Source: Bacteroidota bacterium
GTDB lineage: Bacteria > Bacteroidota > Kryptoniia > Kryptoniales > JAKASW01
DNA length: 5,588 nucleotides
Direction: 5' to 3'
Assembly (NCBI GenBank): GCA_021796055.1
Contig: JAJYOS010000478.1
Location: forward strand, 1 to 5,588
Within the stretch, counting starts at the first letter, position 1. Every line of letters begins with the position of its first letter. Below the pieces are notes generated by a model. That model was not told the DNA's origin. It made no database searches and saw nothing but the letters and a program-made list of their open reading frames with translations. Both the position numbers and the translations under genes were made by a program. Below, in pieces: positions 1 through 5,588 of the stretch.

Positions 1-1372
1 GGGACGGGCGACGCGAGTCTTCTATTTCATCCAGAGATCTGGTATACCCAAACTTGCGGTTGACGAGAACCGGGCCCAGTGAATAGATATAGGGATGGTC
101 TTCGGAGAAATCGTGCGACTCCCAGGGTCGGGTCGGATCGAGCTTCTTCATCCCGGGAATGATTTCATGCTGAACGACATCGTCGGACGACTCATTCAAC
201 GCATCCCAGATTACTATGCTCGGGTGATTCCAGTTGTCTTCCAGCCAATCTGTGAATTCTCTTGTAATCTGCTCCTTCGTGCCGGTCGTTCCCCAGAACT
301 GCCACTCGTCCTGCAGCATGATTCCTCCCTCGTCGGCAATATCGTACCATCTGTTGTACATGTGGCCGAGGTGAGCCCGGAAGAAATTGAAGTTGTGTTC
401 TTTCGGAATATCTACCAGGAGTCTTCTTACCCAGTCCCTGTTCCAGGGAAGCATGTGCCTATCGCTGTCTGAAAGGAAACGGTGGAAGGCGATGTTGCTC
501 CCCTTCAGAAATATTTTCTTTCCGTTGAGGAGAAAATCGGGACCTTCGATTGAGAATTCCCTCATACCGAAGACGACCCGCTCTTCATCGATCAACGCGC
601 CGTCGGGCTCGTTCAGAGTCGCGCTGAATACATACAGAAACGGTGAGTCGGGTGACCAAAGCTTAACATTTCGCATGGGAATGCGAAGCGACGCCTTTGA
701 CTCAGAGGCGGGAGCCAAACCCAATCTTGTGGACGCGTCCTCCGGGGAGATGTCGCCGGTGACCTTCTCGCTTACCTGTCCGGACAAGACGACCTCCTGA
801 AAGTCGCTCGCGAGGTTCTCAACCCATATGTTCACATCCAGACATGACTCCCTGAGGTTCGGCAGAGTTTGTACGAGTTTCACACGGACCCTCCCGGTGT
901 ACACCAGCTTCACATCGCCCCATATCCCGGGAATGAACGAGATACTCTCCTGATCCCTGCCGACCGCGCTCTCATGCGGAAGATTCTTCCTCTGTCCGAC
1001 TTTAACCACCACCTCGTTTGTGCTGCCGTACCTGAGCAGTCCATCCACTCTGTATTCCTGGGAAGTATAGCATAAGATCGATCCGCCTGCGAAGTTTCCA
1101 TTTACCCAAACTTCACTTCCGTACATGCTTTGTTCTAACCTGAGGAACGCCGGACTCCCTTTCCAATTATCCTCTGCAAAAAAGGTCCTGCGATACCAAT
1201 GATAGTCGTACATCTCCCAGTCGTAGGACGGTTCCGCGCAATCGACAAGCGAAGGCACTTCGATATGATGAGTGAATTTTACCGGCGGAAGGTCCTTCAC
1301 TCCCGGTTCAATCTCCCAGCTTCCATTCAGATTTACAACGAACCTGCCGTCGATTTTCATCTTGGAATTCAT
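1..1372 (-). CDS. Glycoside hydrolase family 2 enzyme (beta-glycosidase), 3' end cut by the window edge
   Basis: This reading frame stays open from the start at 1372 to the left edge, giving 457 residues and no stop. The domain order is that of GH2. A sugar-binding jelly-roll domain covers about residues 8-160, with LNGSWEIEPG at 14-24, EVWVNGNFAG at 87-96 and PGIWGDVKL at 148-156. An immunoglobulin-like domain covers about 161-270, ending in LWSPDSPFLY (238-247) and FGMREF. The start of the TIM barrel follows from about 280, with FLLNGKKIFLKG, FRAHLGHMYN, DEGGIMLQDEW and NHPSIVIWDALNES. Glu394, after Asn393, is the expected acid/base; the nucleophile Glu lies beyond the edge. There is no signal peptide, so the enzyme is probably cytoplasmic and acts on sugar brought in by the ABC importer encoded just upstream. 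It overlaps the upstream permease by 4 bases (ATGA). An in-frame ATG at 1360 is an alternative start. Family assignment is firm; the substrate (galactoside, glucuronide, mannoside or other) is not determinable. Confidence 0.93.
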   Translation of the reverse strand, partial: MNSKMKIDGRFVVNLNGSWEIEPGVKDLPPVKFTHHIEVPSLVDCAEPSYDWEMYDYHWYRRTFFAEDNWKGSPAFLRLEQSMYGSEVWVNGNFAGGSILCYTSQEYRVDGLLRYGSTNEVVVKVGQRKNLPHESAVGRDQESISFIPGIWGDVKLVYTGRVRVKLVQTLPNLRESCLDVNIWVENLASDFQEVVLSGQVSEKVTGDISPEDASTRLGLAPASESKASLRIPMRNVKLWSPDSPFLYVFSATLNEPDGALIDEERVVFGMREFSIEGPDFLLNGKKIFLKGSNIAFHRFLSDSDRHMLPWNRDWVRRLLVDIPKEHNFNFFRAHLGHMYNRWYDIADEGGIMLQDEWQFWGTTGTKEQITREFTDWLEDNWNHPSIVIWDALNESSDDVVQHEIIPGMKKLDPTRPWESHDFSEDHPYIYSLGPVLVNRKFGYTRSLDEIEDSRRPS

Positions 1373-2193
1373 TCCTTCAAGCTTCCAGCGATGAGTCCGC
1401 TCATATAGCTCTTCTGCAGCGCGAGGAAGAGTATCATTATCGGGATTACGGTAACAACTGAGCCGGCCATCATGAGCTCGGTGTCGGGGGCGTGTTCGCC
1501 CATGAGGTTCGCAAGTGCAACCGGTAGCGTGTACATCGTATCTCTGTTCAGGACGATCAGAGGCCACATGAAGTCGTTCCATGTGCCGAGAAAAGTGAAG
1601 ATGCCGAGTGTGACGAGGGCCGGCCTGGCAAGCGGCAGCATTATCTGCCAGTAAATCCTGAAGTCACCGCACCCGTCGATCCTGGCCGAATCTATCAGAT
1701 CGGTGGGAATCGTCGACATATACTGCCTGAAGAAGAATATGCTGAAGGCGCTGACCGCACCGGGCAATATTAGTCCCCAGTAGGTGTTCAGCATCCCCAG
1801 CTGCCTGAGGATCAGGAAGACCGGGAGCATGCCCACCTGCGCCGGGATAACCATCGTGGCAAGGAACGATGTGAAGATGAATTTCCTCCCTTTGAAGGTG
1901 TATTTTGCAAACGCAAATCCGGCGAGTGAATTGATGAAGAGGCTGCAAATCGTCATAAGGCTCGCGACGGCGAAACTGTTCAGGAAGTCTCTCAGGAAAT
2001 GGAGTCTCTTGAAGAGAATTGTGTACTGCTCGAGAGTGAACCTCTTCGGCCAGAATACCGGCGGATACGCGAACGACTCCCCGCTCTTCATGAACGAAGT
2101 CGTAATCATCCAGAAAAACGGTATGAGTACGACCAATGCCACGACCGCAAGAGCGGCGGTCAACGTAAAAGACTTTATTCCTCTCCTCTTCAT
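1369..2193 (-). CDS. ABC sugar transporter inner-membrane permease, MalG/UgpE type
   Basis: A 274-residue protein, the usual length for the MalG-like half of a carbohydrate uptake (CUT1) ABC importer. About six hydrophobic helices can be read, near residues 11-31, 72-96, 105-129, 137-157, 192-214 and 242-262. The cytoplasmic EAA loop that contacts the ATPase is at about 165-191, with Asp168-Ser169-Ala170, Asp173-Gly174 and Ile184-Met-Leu-Pro187, so Asp replaces the consensus Glu. Other family hallmarks are SFMKSGESFAYPP near the N-terminus, GTWNDFMWPL (203-212) and the C-terminal end YMSGLIAGSLKE. It should form a heterodimer with the permease encoded immediately upstream, whose stop it overlaps by 4 bases. 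Its own stop overlaps the start of the GH2 gene in the same ATGA way. A good ribosome-binding site precedes the start. The transported sugar is not known. Confidence 0.95.
   Translation of the reverse strand: MKRRGIKSFTLTAALAVVALVVLIPFFWMITTSFMKSGESFAYPPVFWPKRFTLEQYTILFKRLHFLRDFLNSFAVASLMTICSLFINSLAGFAFAKYTFKGRKFIFTSFLATMVIPAQVGMLPVFLILRQLGMLNTYWGLILPGAVSAFSIFFFRQYMSTIPTDLIDSARIDGCGDFRIYWQIMLPLARPALVTLGIFTFLGTWNDFMWPLIVLNRDTMYTLPVALANLMGEHAPDTELMMAGSVVTVIPIMILFLALQKSYMSGLIAGSLKE
1373..1378 (-). promoter_or_regulatory. Purine-rich Shine-Dalgarno-like site at the GH2 start
   Basis: GAAGGA directly abuts the ATG at 1372, which is too close to serve that codon normally. It sits 12 bases before the in-frame ATG at 1360, slightly far but workable. 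A weaker GGAAG at 1386-1382 lies 9 bases before the 1372 ATG. The ATGA overlap with the permease stop favours 1372; the spacing of the better site favours 1360. The two choices differ by only four residues (Met-Asn-Ser-Lys). Confidence 0.45.
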
Positions 2194-3116
2194 GCCGCCC
2201 TGGCCTCCCCCTGAATTTTCATTTCGATCATCGTCAGTATGAAAATCACCGCCGCGAGAACGAAGGCGATCGACGCGGCATATCCCATCTGCCAGTAGCG
2301 GAATCCCTGCCGGTACATCATGAGTACGATGGACAGGGTGGAATCGACCGGGCCGCCGCCGGTCATTATGTAAGGTTCCGCGAAGAGCTGCAGATATCCT
2401 ATCAGGGTTACCACGGTGACAAAAAGCGTCGTCGGCGCCAGCATCGGCACCGTAATCTTCCAGAATCTCTGGAAAGGCCCCGCGCCGTCAATTTCCGCAG
2501 CCTCATAAAGAGCTTCGGGGATCGTCTGCAAACCTGCGAGAAAGATCATCATCGTGTAACCGAAATTCTTCCACACGGCGAAGAGTATGATTGCAGGCAT
2601 CGCCCAGAACGGATTGCTGAGCCAATCATGCGGTGAGACTCCGATGAAACTGAGCACGTAATTCAGAAGACCGAAATGCGGATCGTAGATGTACTTCCAC
2701 ACAACAGACACTGCCACTAACGTCGCGACAACCGGGGCGAAATATCCGACACGGAGGACCGACTTGAAACGTACGAGCTTTGAGTTAAGGAGTACCGCCG
2801 CGGTGAGCGCGACCAGGATGGTAAGCGGCGCCCCGACAACCAGGAAGTAAAAAGTGTTGAACATCGCCTTCCAGAAGAGCGGATCCGAATAGAGATTTGC
2901 GTAATTCCGGAATCCAACAAAGCGGGCGAAGCTGAGATTCGCCAGCGAATAGATGTCAAAGTCGGTGAAGCTCATCAGGAATGCAATGACGACAGGAATG
3001 GCAAAGAAAATCGTCAACAGGACCAGCGAAGGCGCAATGAACAGGTAAGGAACCGCTGTCCTCGCCGACAGCCTCTTTCCTCCGACTGCCGAACCCGCGC
3101 TCTTTCTCCTGTCCAT
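2190..3116 (-). CDS. ABC sugar transporter inner-membrane permease, MalF/UgpA type
   Basis: A 308-residue protein matching the shorter MalF/UgpA-like permeases, without the long N-terminal extension and large periplasmic loop of E. coli MalF. After a basic, Ser/Gly/Ala-rich N-terminus (residues 1-20), hydrophobic helices lie near 23-50, 85-110, 122-142, 169-193, 225-245 and 276-297. The EAA loop is close to consensus: Glu205-Ala-Ala207, Asp210-Gly211 and Ile221-Thr-Val-Pro224. The family signature MTGGGPVDST is at 251-260. It pairs with the MalG-type permease downstream to form the channel. The start lies 3 bases after the stop of the binding-protein gene; its only Shine-Dalgarno-like match (AGGA, 3134-3131) is 14 bases away, so re-initiation by ribosomes finishing the upstream gene is plausible. 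No ATPase gene is present in the window. Confidence 0.95.
   Translation of the reverse strand: MDRRKSAGSAVGGKRLSARTAVPYLFIAPSLVLLTIFFAIPVVIAFLMSFTDFDIYSLANLSFARFVGFRNYANLYSDPLFWKAMFNTFYFLVVGAPLTILVALTAAVLLNSKLVRFKSVLRVGYFAPVVATLVAVSVVWKYIYDPHFGLLNYVLSFIGVSPHDWLSNPFWAMPAIILFAVWKNFGYTMMIFLAGLQTIPEALYEAAEIDGAGPFQRFWKITVPMLAPTTLFVTVVTLIGYLQLFAEPYIMTGGGPVDSTLSIVLMMYRQGFRYWQMGYAASIAFVLAAVIFILTMIEMKIQGEARAA
2204..2211 (-). promoter_or_regulatory. Ribosome-binding site of the MalG-type permease
   Basis: GGGGGAGG, containing a perfect GGAGG, ends 10 bases before the ATG at 2193 and lies inside the last codons of the upstream permease gene. It supports this ATG as the start even though it overlaps the preceding stop. 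Confidence 0.6.
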
Positions 3117-3119
3117 TTG

Positions 3120-4397
3120 CTATTCGAACATCCTGCCGGTTCTCCTGAGCCAGCGTCTTTTTTCAAGTATCCTGTTTATGTCGGAGTCCATGCCCCTGAT
3201 CGCCTGTGAGAGCGTGTTCCTTTCCCAGACAACCGTCTCGATCCATTCTCCCATTTTCCCTGTGACCTGCTCCCACTCCGGTATGCGCGGGAAAGGCCTC
3301 GCGGCTTCAAGCTGCTCGTAGAAGGCCGCCACCATCGGGTTCCCGAGAAGCGTGGAGTCTTTCCATGTGCTCTTCACGGCGGGGAGGTCGTAGGTGGTCT
3401 TGTAGAATTGGAGCTGGTTCTTGGGACGCGACAGGAACTCGATGAGCTTCCACGCCTCCTTCTTCACCTTTGAATCGCGGAATATAACGAGGCTGCTTCC
3501 GCCAGCGTTTGCTGCCCGGTTCTTGTTCATGGGCAGCGGCGCCACTGCCCACCTGCCGTTCAAGTACGGGACCCTGTTCCGCAGCTGGTCTATGTTCCAC
3601 GGTCCGCTGATGAACATACAGACGAACCCCGAGGCAAACGCCTGGTAAAGGTTCGTAGTCGCGTTGGATTCGGTCGGTGCGTAACCGCGCTTGAAGAAGT
3701 TCAGGTAGTAATCGAACGCCGCGCTGTCGTTCGAGGAGGTCACGTTCGAATAGCAATCGTCGTCTTTGAGTATGGTGCCGTCATTTTGCCATGCAAAAAA
3801 TATCTCGTCGAATTCGAAACTCGGATTGACAGGAAGGTAAATGCCGTAACACTTCCGGTTGTTCAACTTCGTCGAATAGTCAGTCAAGAGCTTAGCAGCC
3901 TCGAGGAGCTGGTTCCAGTTCTCCGGAGGGTGGTGCATCCCGACCGCGTTCAGCATGTCCTTCCTGTAAAAAAGCACCCTCGTGTCGACGTACCAGGGAA
4001 TTCCGTAGGTCCTGTTCCCGATTCTGTTGGTTTCCCATATGCCGCTGAAATATTCGTCAGGATTCACGCCATTGGAGGAATCGATGAGCGAATCAAGCGG
4101 TTGAAGTGCATTGACGGCGTGAAGCTCCGGGATCCACGTATTCCCAAGCTGGCACATATCGGGTAGTGCGTTTCCGGCGAACGCGGTGAGAAGCTTGTCA
4201 TGTGCTGAAGTCCACGGAATCACCTGAAGATCGACGTGGATGCCGGGATTCTGACGCTCGAACTGCCGCACGAGCGGACCGACTTCTTCCCCTTCAAATC
4301 CCATTGCCCAGAACCTGACAATCTTCTTCGCACCTGGAGATGCGGAGCATGAGACGATGAGAAATGCGAGAAGAAGGAGAGAAAAAATTCTGATCAT
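3120..4397 (-). CDS. ABC sugar transporter substrate-binding lipoprotein
   Basis: A 425-residue extracytoplasmic solute-binding protein of the MalE-like (SBP_bac_1/CUT1) type, a typical length. The N-terminus is a lipoprotein signal peptide: Arg3, a Leu-rich core at 5-15 and the lipobox Ile14-Val15-Ser16-Cys17, with Cys17 the predicted lipidated residue and Ser at +2. The mature protein shows family hallmarks in order: VRFWAMGFEGEE near the start, FERQNPGIHV (46-55), LPDMCQLGNTWIPEL (78-92) with Trp88 a likely sugar-stacking residue, YGIPWYVDTRVLFYRKD (131-147), FASGFVCMFISGPW (254-267), WAVAPLPMNKN (283-293) and NAGGSSLVIF (297-306). It would deliver sugar to the two permeases encoded directly downstream. 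Its start overlaps the previous gene's stop by one base (TGATG). The C-terminal tail (about 405-425) is unusually rich in Arg and Lys. Ligand specificity cannot be read from sequence; an oligosaccharide is likely from the flanking glycosidases. Confidence 0.95.
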   Translation of the reverse strand: MIRIFSLLLLAFLIVSCSASPGAKKIVRFWAMGFEGEEVGPLVRQFERQNPGIHVDLQVIPWTSAHDKLLTAFAGNALPDMCQLGNTWIPELHAVNALQPLDSLIDSSNGVNPDEYFSGIWETNRIGNRTYGIPWYVDTRVLFYRKDMLNAVGMHHPPENWNQLLEAAKLLTDYSTKLNNRKCYGIYLPVNPSFEFDEIFFAWQNDGTILKDDDCYSNVTSSNDSAAFDYYLNFFKRGYAPTESNATTNLYQAFASGFVCMFISGPWNIDQLRNRVPYLNGRWAVAPLPMNKNRAANAGGSSLVIFRDSKVKKEAWKLIEFLSRPKNQLQFYKTTYDLPAVKSTWKDSTLLGNPMVAAFYEQLEAARPFPRIPEWEQVTGKMGEWIETVVWERNTLSQAIRGMDSDINRILEKRRWLRRTGRMFE

Positions 4398-5588
4398 CAG
4401 TACTTCATCTCCAATCTAGCAGGTAATTTCCTCACTTCCACACTCCGCCCGTCATTGACAGGGACGGGAACACCGTCTATCAAACCCTTCTTTATCGGTT
4501 TATCCAATGGAGACTCGACTACGAGATGACACTGTCGGAAATCGATATCTCCGGATAATGAATATACGACGACACCCTTCCGAGTACCGACGGCGTAATT
4601 CAGTTTTCCCCAATACGTCGGCAGGCCTGTAACGGAAACCCTGTTCGTGTCGCTCACCCAATCTTCCGGTATTCCGGCGCCTACGACAAGCGCCGAATCG
4701 TCCTCACGCTCGTATGCAAACATGGCACGTACCGAACGGACGAAGTCCGAGCCTACCCACGCGTGAGGCATATCGCCGATGAACTTAGGCGTGTCGCGGT
4801 CTCTCCAAATAACTTCGGGCCATTCGTTCCAGTTCAGCGGCCGCCTGTCATCCATGAAGAAATTCGTCAGTTCGAGCGCTCTCCGCTTTTCGCCGAGATA
4901 AACAAAAGTTCCGATTATTCTCGTCTCGTACGGCGTGTAAGCGTCCCAATCAGCAAGGTCGTCCTTACGAGCCTCGAAATACTTATAATACTTCTCGAAT
5001 GTATTTCTGAGCTGCGGCTCGGGGATGCTGTCAAGTTCGCCGACAGGATCGATGCCGATCGTAGTTGAAGTTGCGTCGAAATCACCGAGCTCGACGCAGC
5101 CGGGGATGTAATCGATGTGCATACCCTTCATCGCGAGACGCATGGATGAATAGAGACATTTCCTGAAGTCGTCTCGCTGTGAGGCGAATTCCTTCTCAAG
5201 CGTCTTCTCTCCGAGAATGCGCGCCATTGTCGTGGCGTCTTTCAGGCCAAGCAACACGAAAAAATCGTCCCAGTACGAATGCTCAGGATGATTGGAATAA
5301 CCTTCGTGGCTTATCGAGGCGGGTACCAGCCCGTAACACGCGCGCTGCTCCGGAGTGCCGGTGCGATATTTGCCGGTCATTTCCTGGCGGCGGAGCGACT
5401 CGATGTAACGGACAACTTTCATCACCGACTTGAACTTCTCCCGCAGCCACGTCGTGTCCCGGGTGAAGTCAAAATACTGCATCACGGCATAAATGTACTC
5501 TCCATGACTGTCATTCTCGGGCACCGGATCCGCACCGTGGGAATCCACCACGCAAGGAACTTTCCCCGAAGGGGAGATATGCTGCGAA
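4397..5588 (-). CDS. Six-hairpin glycosidase-like protein, 5' end cut by the window edge
   Basis: The frame is open from the right edge to the stop at 4399-4397, giving 396 residues of the C-terminal part. A GTG at 5551 is in frame, but 12 open codons precede it and conserved-looking sequence runs across it, so it is not taken as the start. Residues 1-295 look like alternating helices of an (alpha/alpha)6 barrel with conserved acidic and aromatic loops: ENDSHGEYIY (24-33), HEGYSNHPEHSYWDDFF (94-110), DWDAYTPYETR (213-223), WNEWPEVIW (253-261) and GDMPHAWVGSDFVRSVRAMF (271-290). After GAGIPEDW (303-310) a beta-rich C-terminal domain runs to the end, as in many clan-like six-hairpin glycosidases (GH78-type and debranching-enzyme-type architectures). 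Several Glu and Asp residues could be catalytic, but I cannot choose between them. The exact family, substrate and cellular location are unknown. Its position at the head of the visible operon, overlapping the binding-protein gene by one base, supports a role on the same glycan. Confidence 0.75.
   Translation of the reverse strand, partial: SQHISPSGKVPCVVDSHGADPVPENDSHGEYIYAVMQYFDFTRDTTWLREKFKSVMKVVRYIESLRRQEMTGKYRTGTPEQRACYGLVPASISHEGYSNHPEHSYWDDFFVLLGLKDATTMARILGEKTLEKEFASQRDDFRKCLYSSMRLAMKGMHIDYIPGCVELGDFDATSTTIGIDPVGELDSIPEPQLRNTFEKYYKYFEARKDDLADWDAYTPYETRIIGTFVYLGEKRRALELTNFFMDDRRPLNWNEWPEVIWRDRDTPKFIGDMPHAWVGSDFVRSVRAMFAYEREDDSALVVGAGIPEDWVSDTNRVSVTGLPTYWGKLNYAVGTRKGVVVYSLSGDIDFRQCHLVVESPLDKPIKKGLIDGVPVPVNDGRSVEVRKLPARLEMKY
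4408..4412 (-). promoter_or_regulatory. Ribosome-binding site of the substrate-binding lipoprotein
   Basis: GGAGA lies about 11 bases before the ATG at 4397, within the final codons of the six-hairpin glycosidase gene. With the signal peptide beginning immediately at this Met, it fixes the start. The TGATG stop/start overlap suggests translational coupling. Confidence 0.5.

Noticed and set aside
95..800. Plus-strand open frames of 125 and 137 codons
   Set aside because: They lie antisense to the GH2 gene, whose motifs and open frame are unmistakable. Their translations show no recognisable domain and they overlap each other.
1784..2242. Plus-strand open frame of 152 codons, with other shadows on both strands inside the permease genes
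   Set aside because: They cover the same DNA as two clear membrane permeases, lack hydrophobic pattern or motifs, and reflect codon bias of the true genes.
3307..3756. Minus-strand 149-codon frame inside the binding-protein gene
   Set aside because: It is an alternative frame of a well-supported gene. The product is Arg/Pro/Glu-rich low-information sequence typical of a shifted frame.
3786..4166. Plus-strand 126-codon frame opposite the binding protein
   Set aside because: Antisense shadow with no family motif and no independent ribosome-binding context.
5549..5551. GTG considered as the start of the six-hairpin glycosidase gene
   Set aside because: The frame is open for 12 more codons to the edge. 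A start here would leave less than a full barrel, so the protein most likely begins outside the window.
5563..5575. Small perfect hairpin TCCCC-GAA-GGGGA, considered as a terminator
   Set aside because: The stem is only 5 bp, there is no following T-run on the coding strand, and it lies inside the open frame of the six-hairpin gene.
1..5588. Search for tRNA/rRNA genes, CRISPR repeats, insertion sequences, riboswitches or an unusual non-coding element
   Set aside because: The window is filled by five abutting genes and no intergenic gap exceeds 3 bases. I saw no repeat array, inverted-repeat ends or structured RNA motif.

Overview
The window is one stretch of a carbohydrate-utilisation operon. 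All of it is read from the minus strand and there is essentially no non-coding DNA. In transcription order, from high to low coordinates, it holds: (1) the C-terminal part of a glycosidase-like protein with an apparent (alpha/alpha)6 'six-hairpin' fold, cut by the right edge; (2) a lipoprotein sugar-binding protein of an ABC importer; (3) a MalF/UgpA-type permease; (4) a MalG/UgpE-type permease; (5) the N-terminal 457 residues of a glycoside hydrolase family 2 (GH2) enzyme, cut by the left edge. No RNA gene, mobile element, CRISPR array or long repeat was seen.

The junctions are very tight. They are a 1-base stop/start overlap (TGATG) between genes 1 and 2, a 3-base gap between 2 and 3, and 4-base ATGA overlaps between 3 and 4 and between 4 and 5. 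This indicates one polycistronic message with probable translational coupling. The promoter must lie beyond the right edge and the terminator beyond the left edge. No ATPase subunit is visible, so the importer either uses one encoded outside the window or shares a multitask MsmX/UgpC-type ATPase.

The working model is that the lipoprotein captures an oligosaccharide or glycoside outside the inner membrane and the two permeases move it into the cell. The GH2 enzyme has no visible signal peptide, so it would hydrolyse the sugar in the cytoplasm. The six-hairpin protein would act on the same substrate or its parent glycan, but its location is unknown because its N-terminus is missing. The substrate cannot be read from the sequence.

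The organism is bacterial. The lipobox protein and the mid-range GC content fit many Gram-negative lineages. A member of the Bacteroidota/Chlorobiota/Ignavibacteria neighbourhood or a related environmental phylum is a guess only. I found no strong sign of a previously undescribed system: the layout is a familiar sugar-ABC plus glycosidase locus. The least familiar part is the six-hairpin protein.
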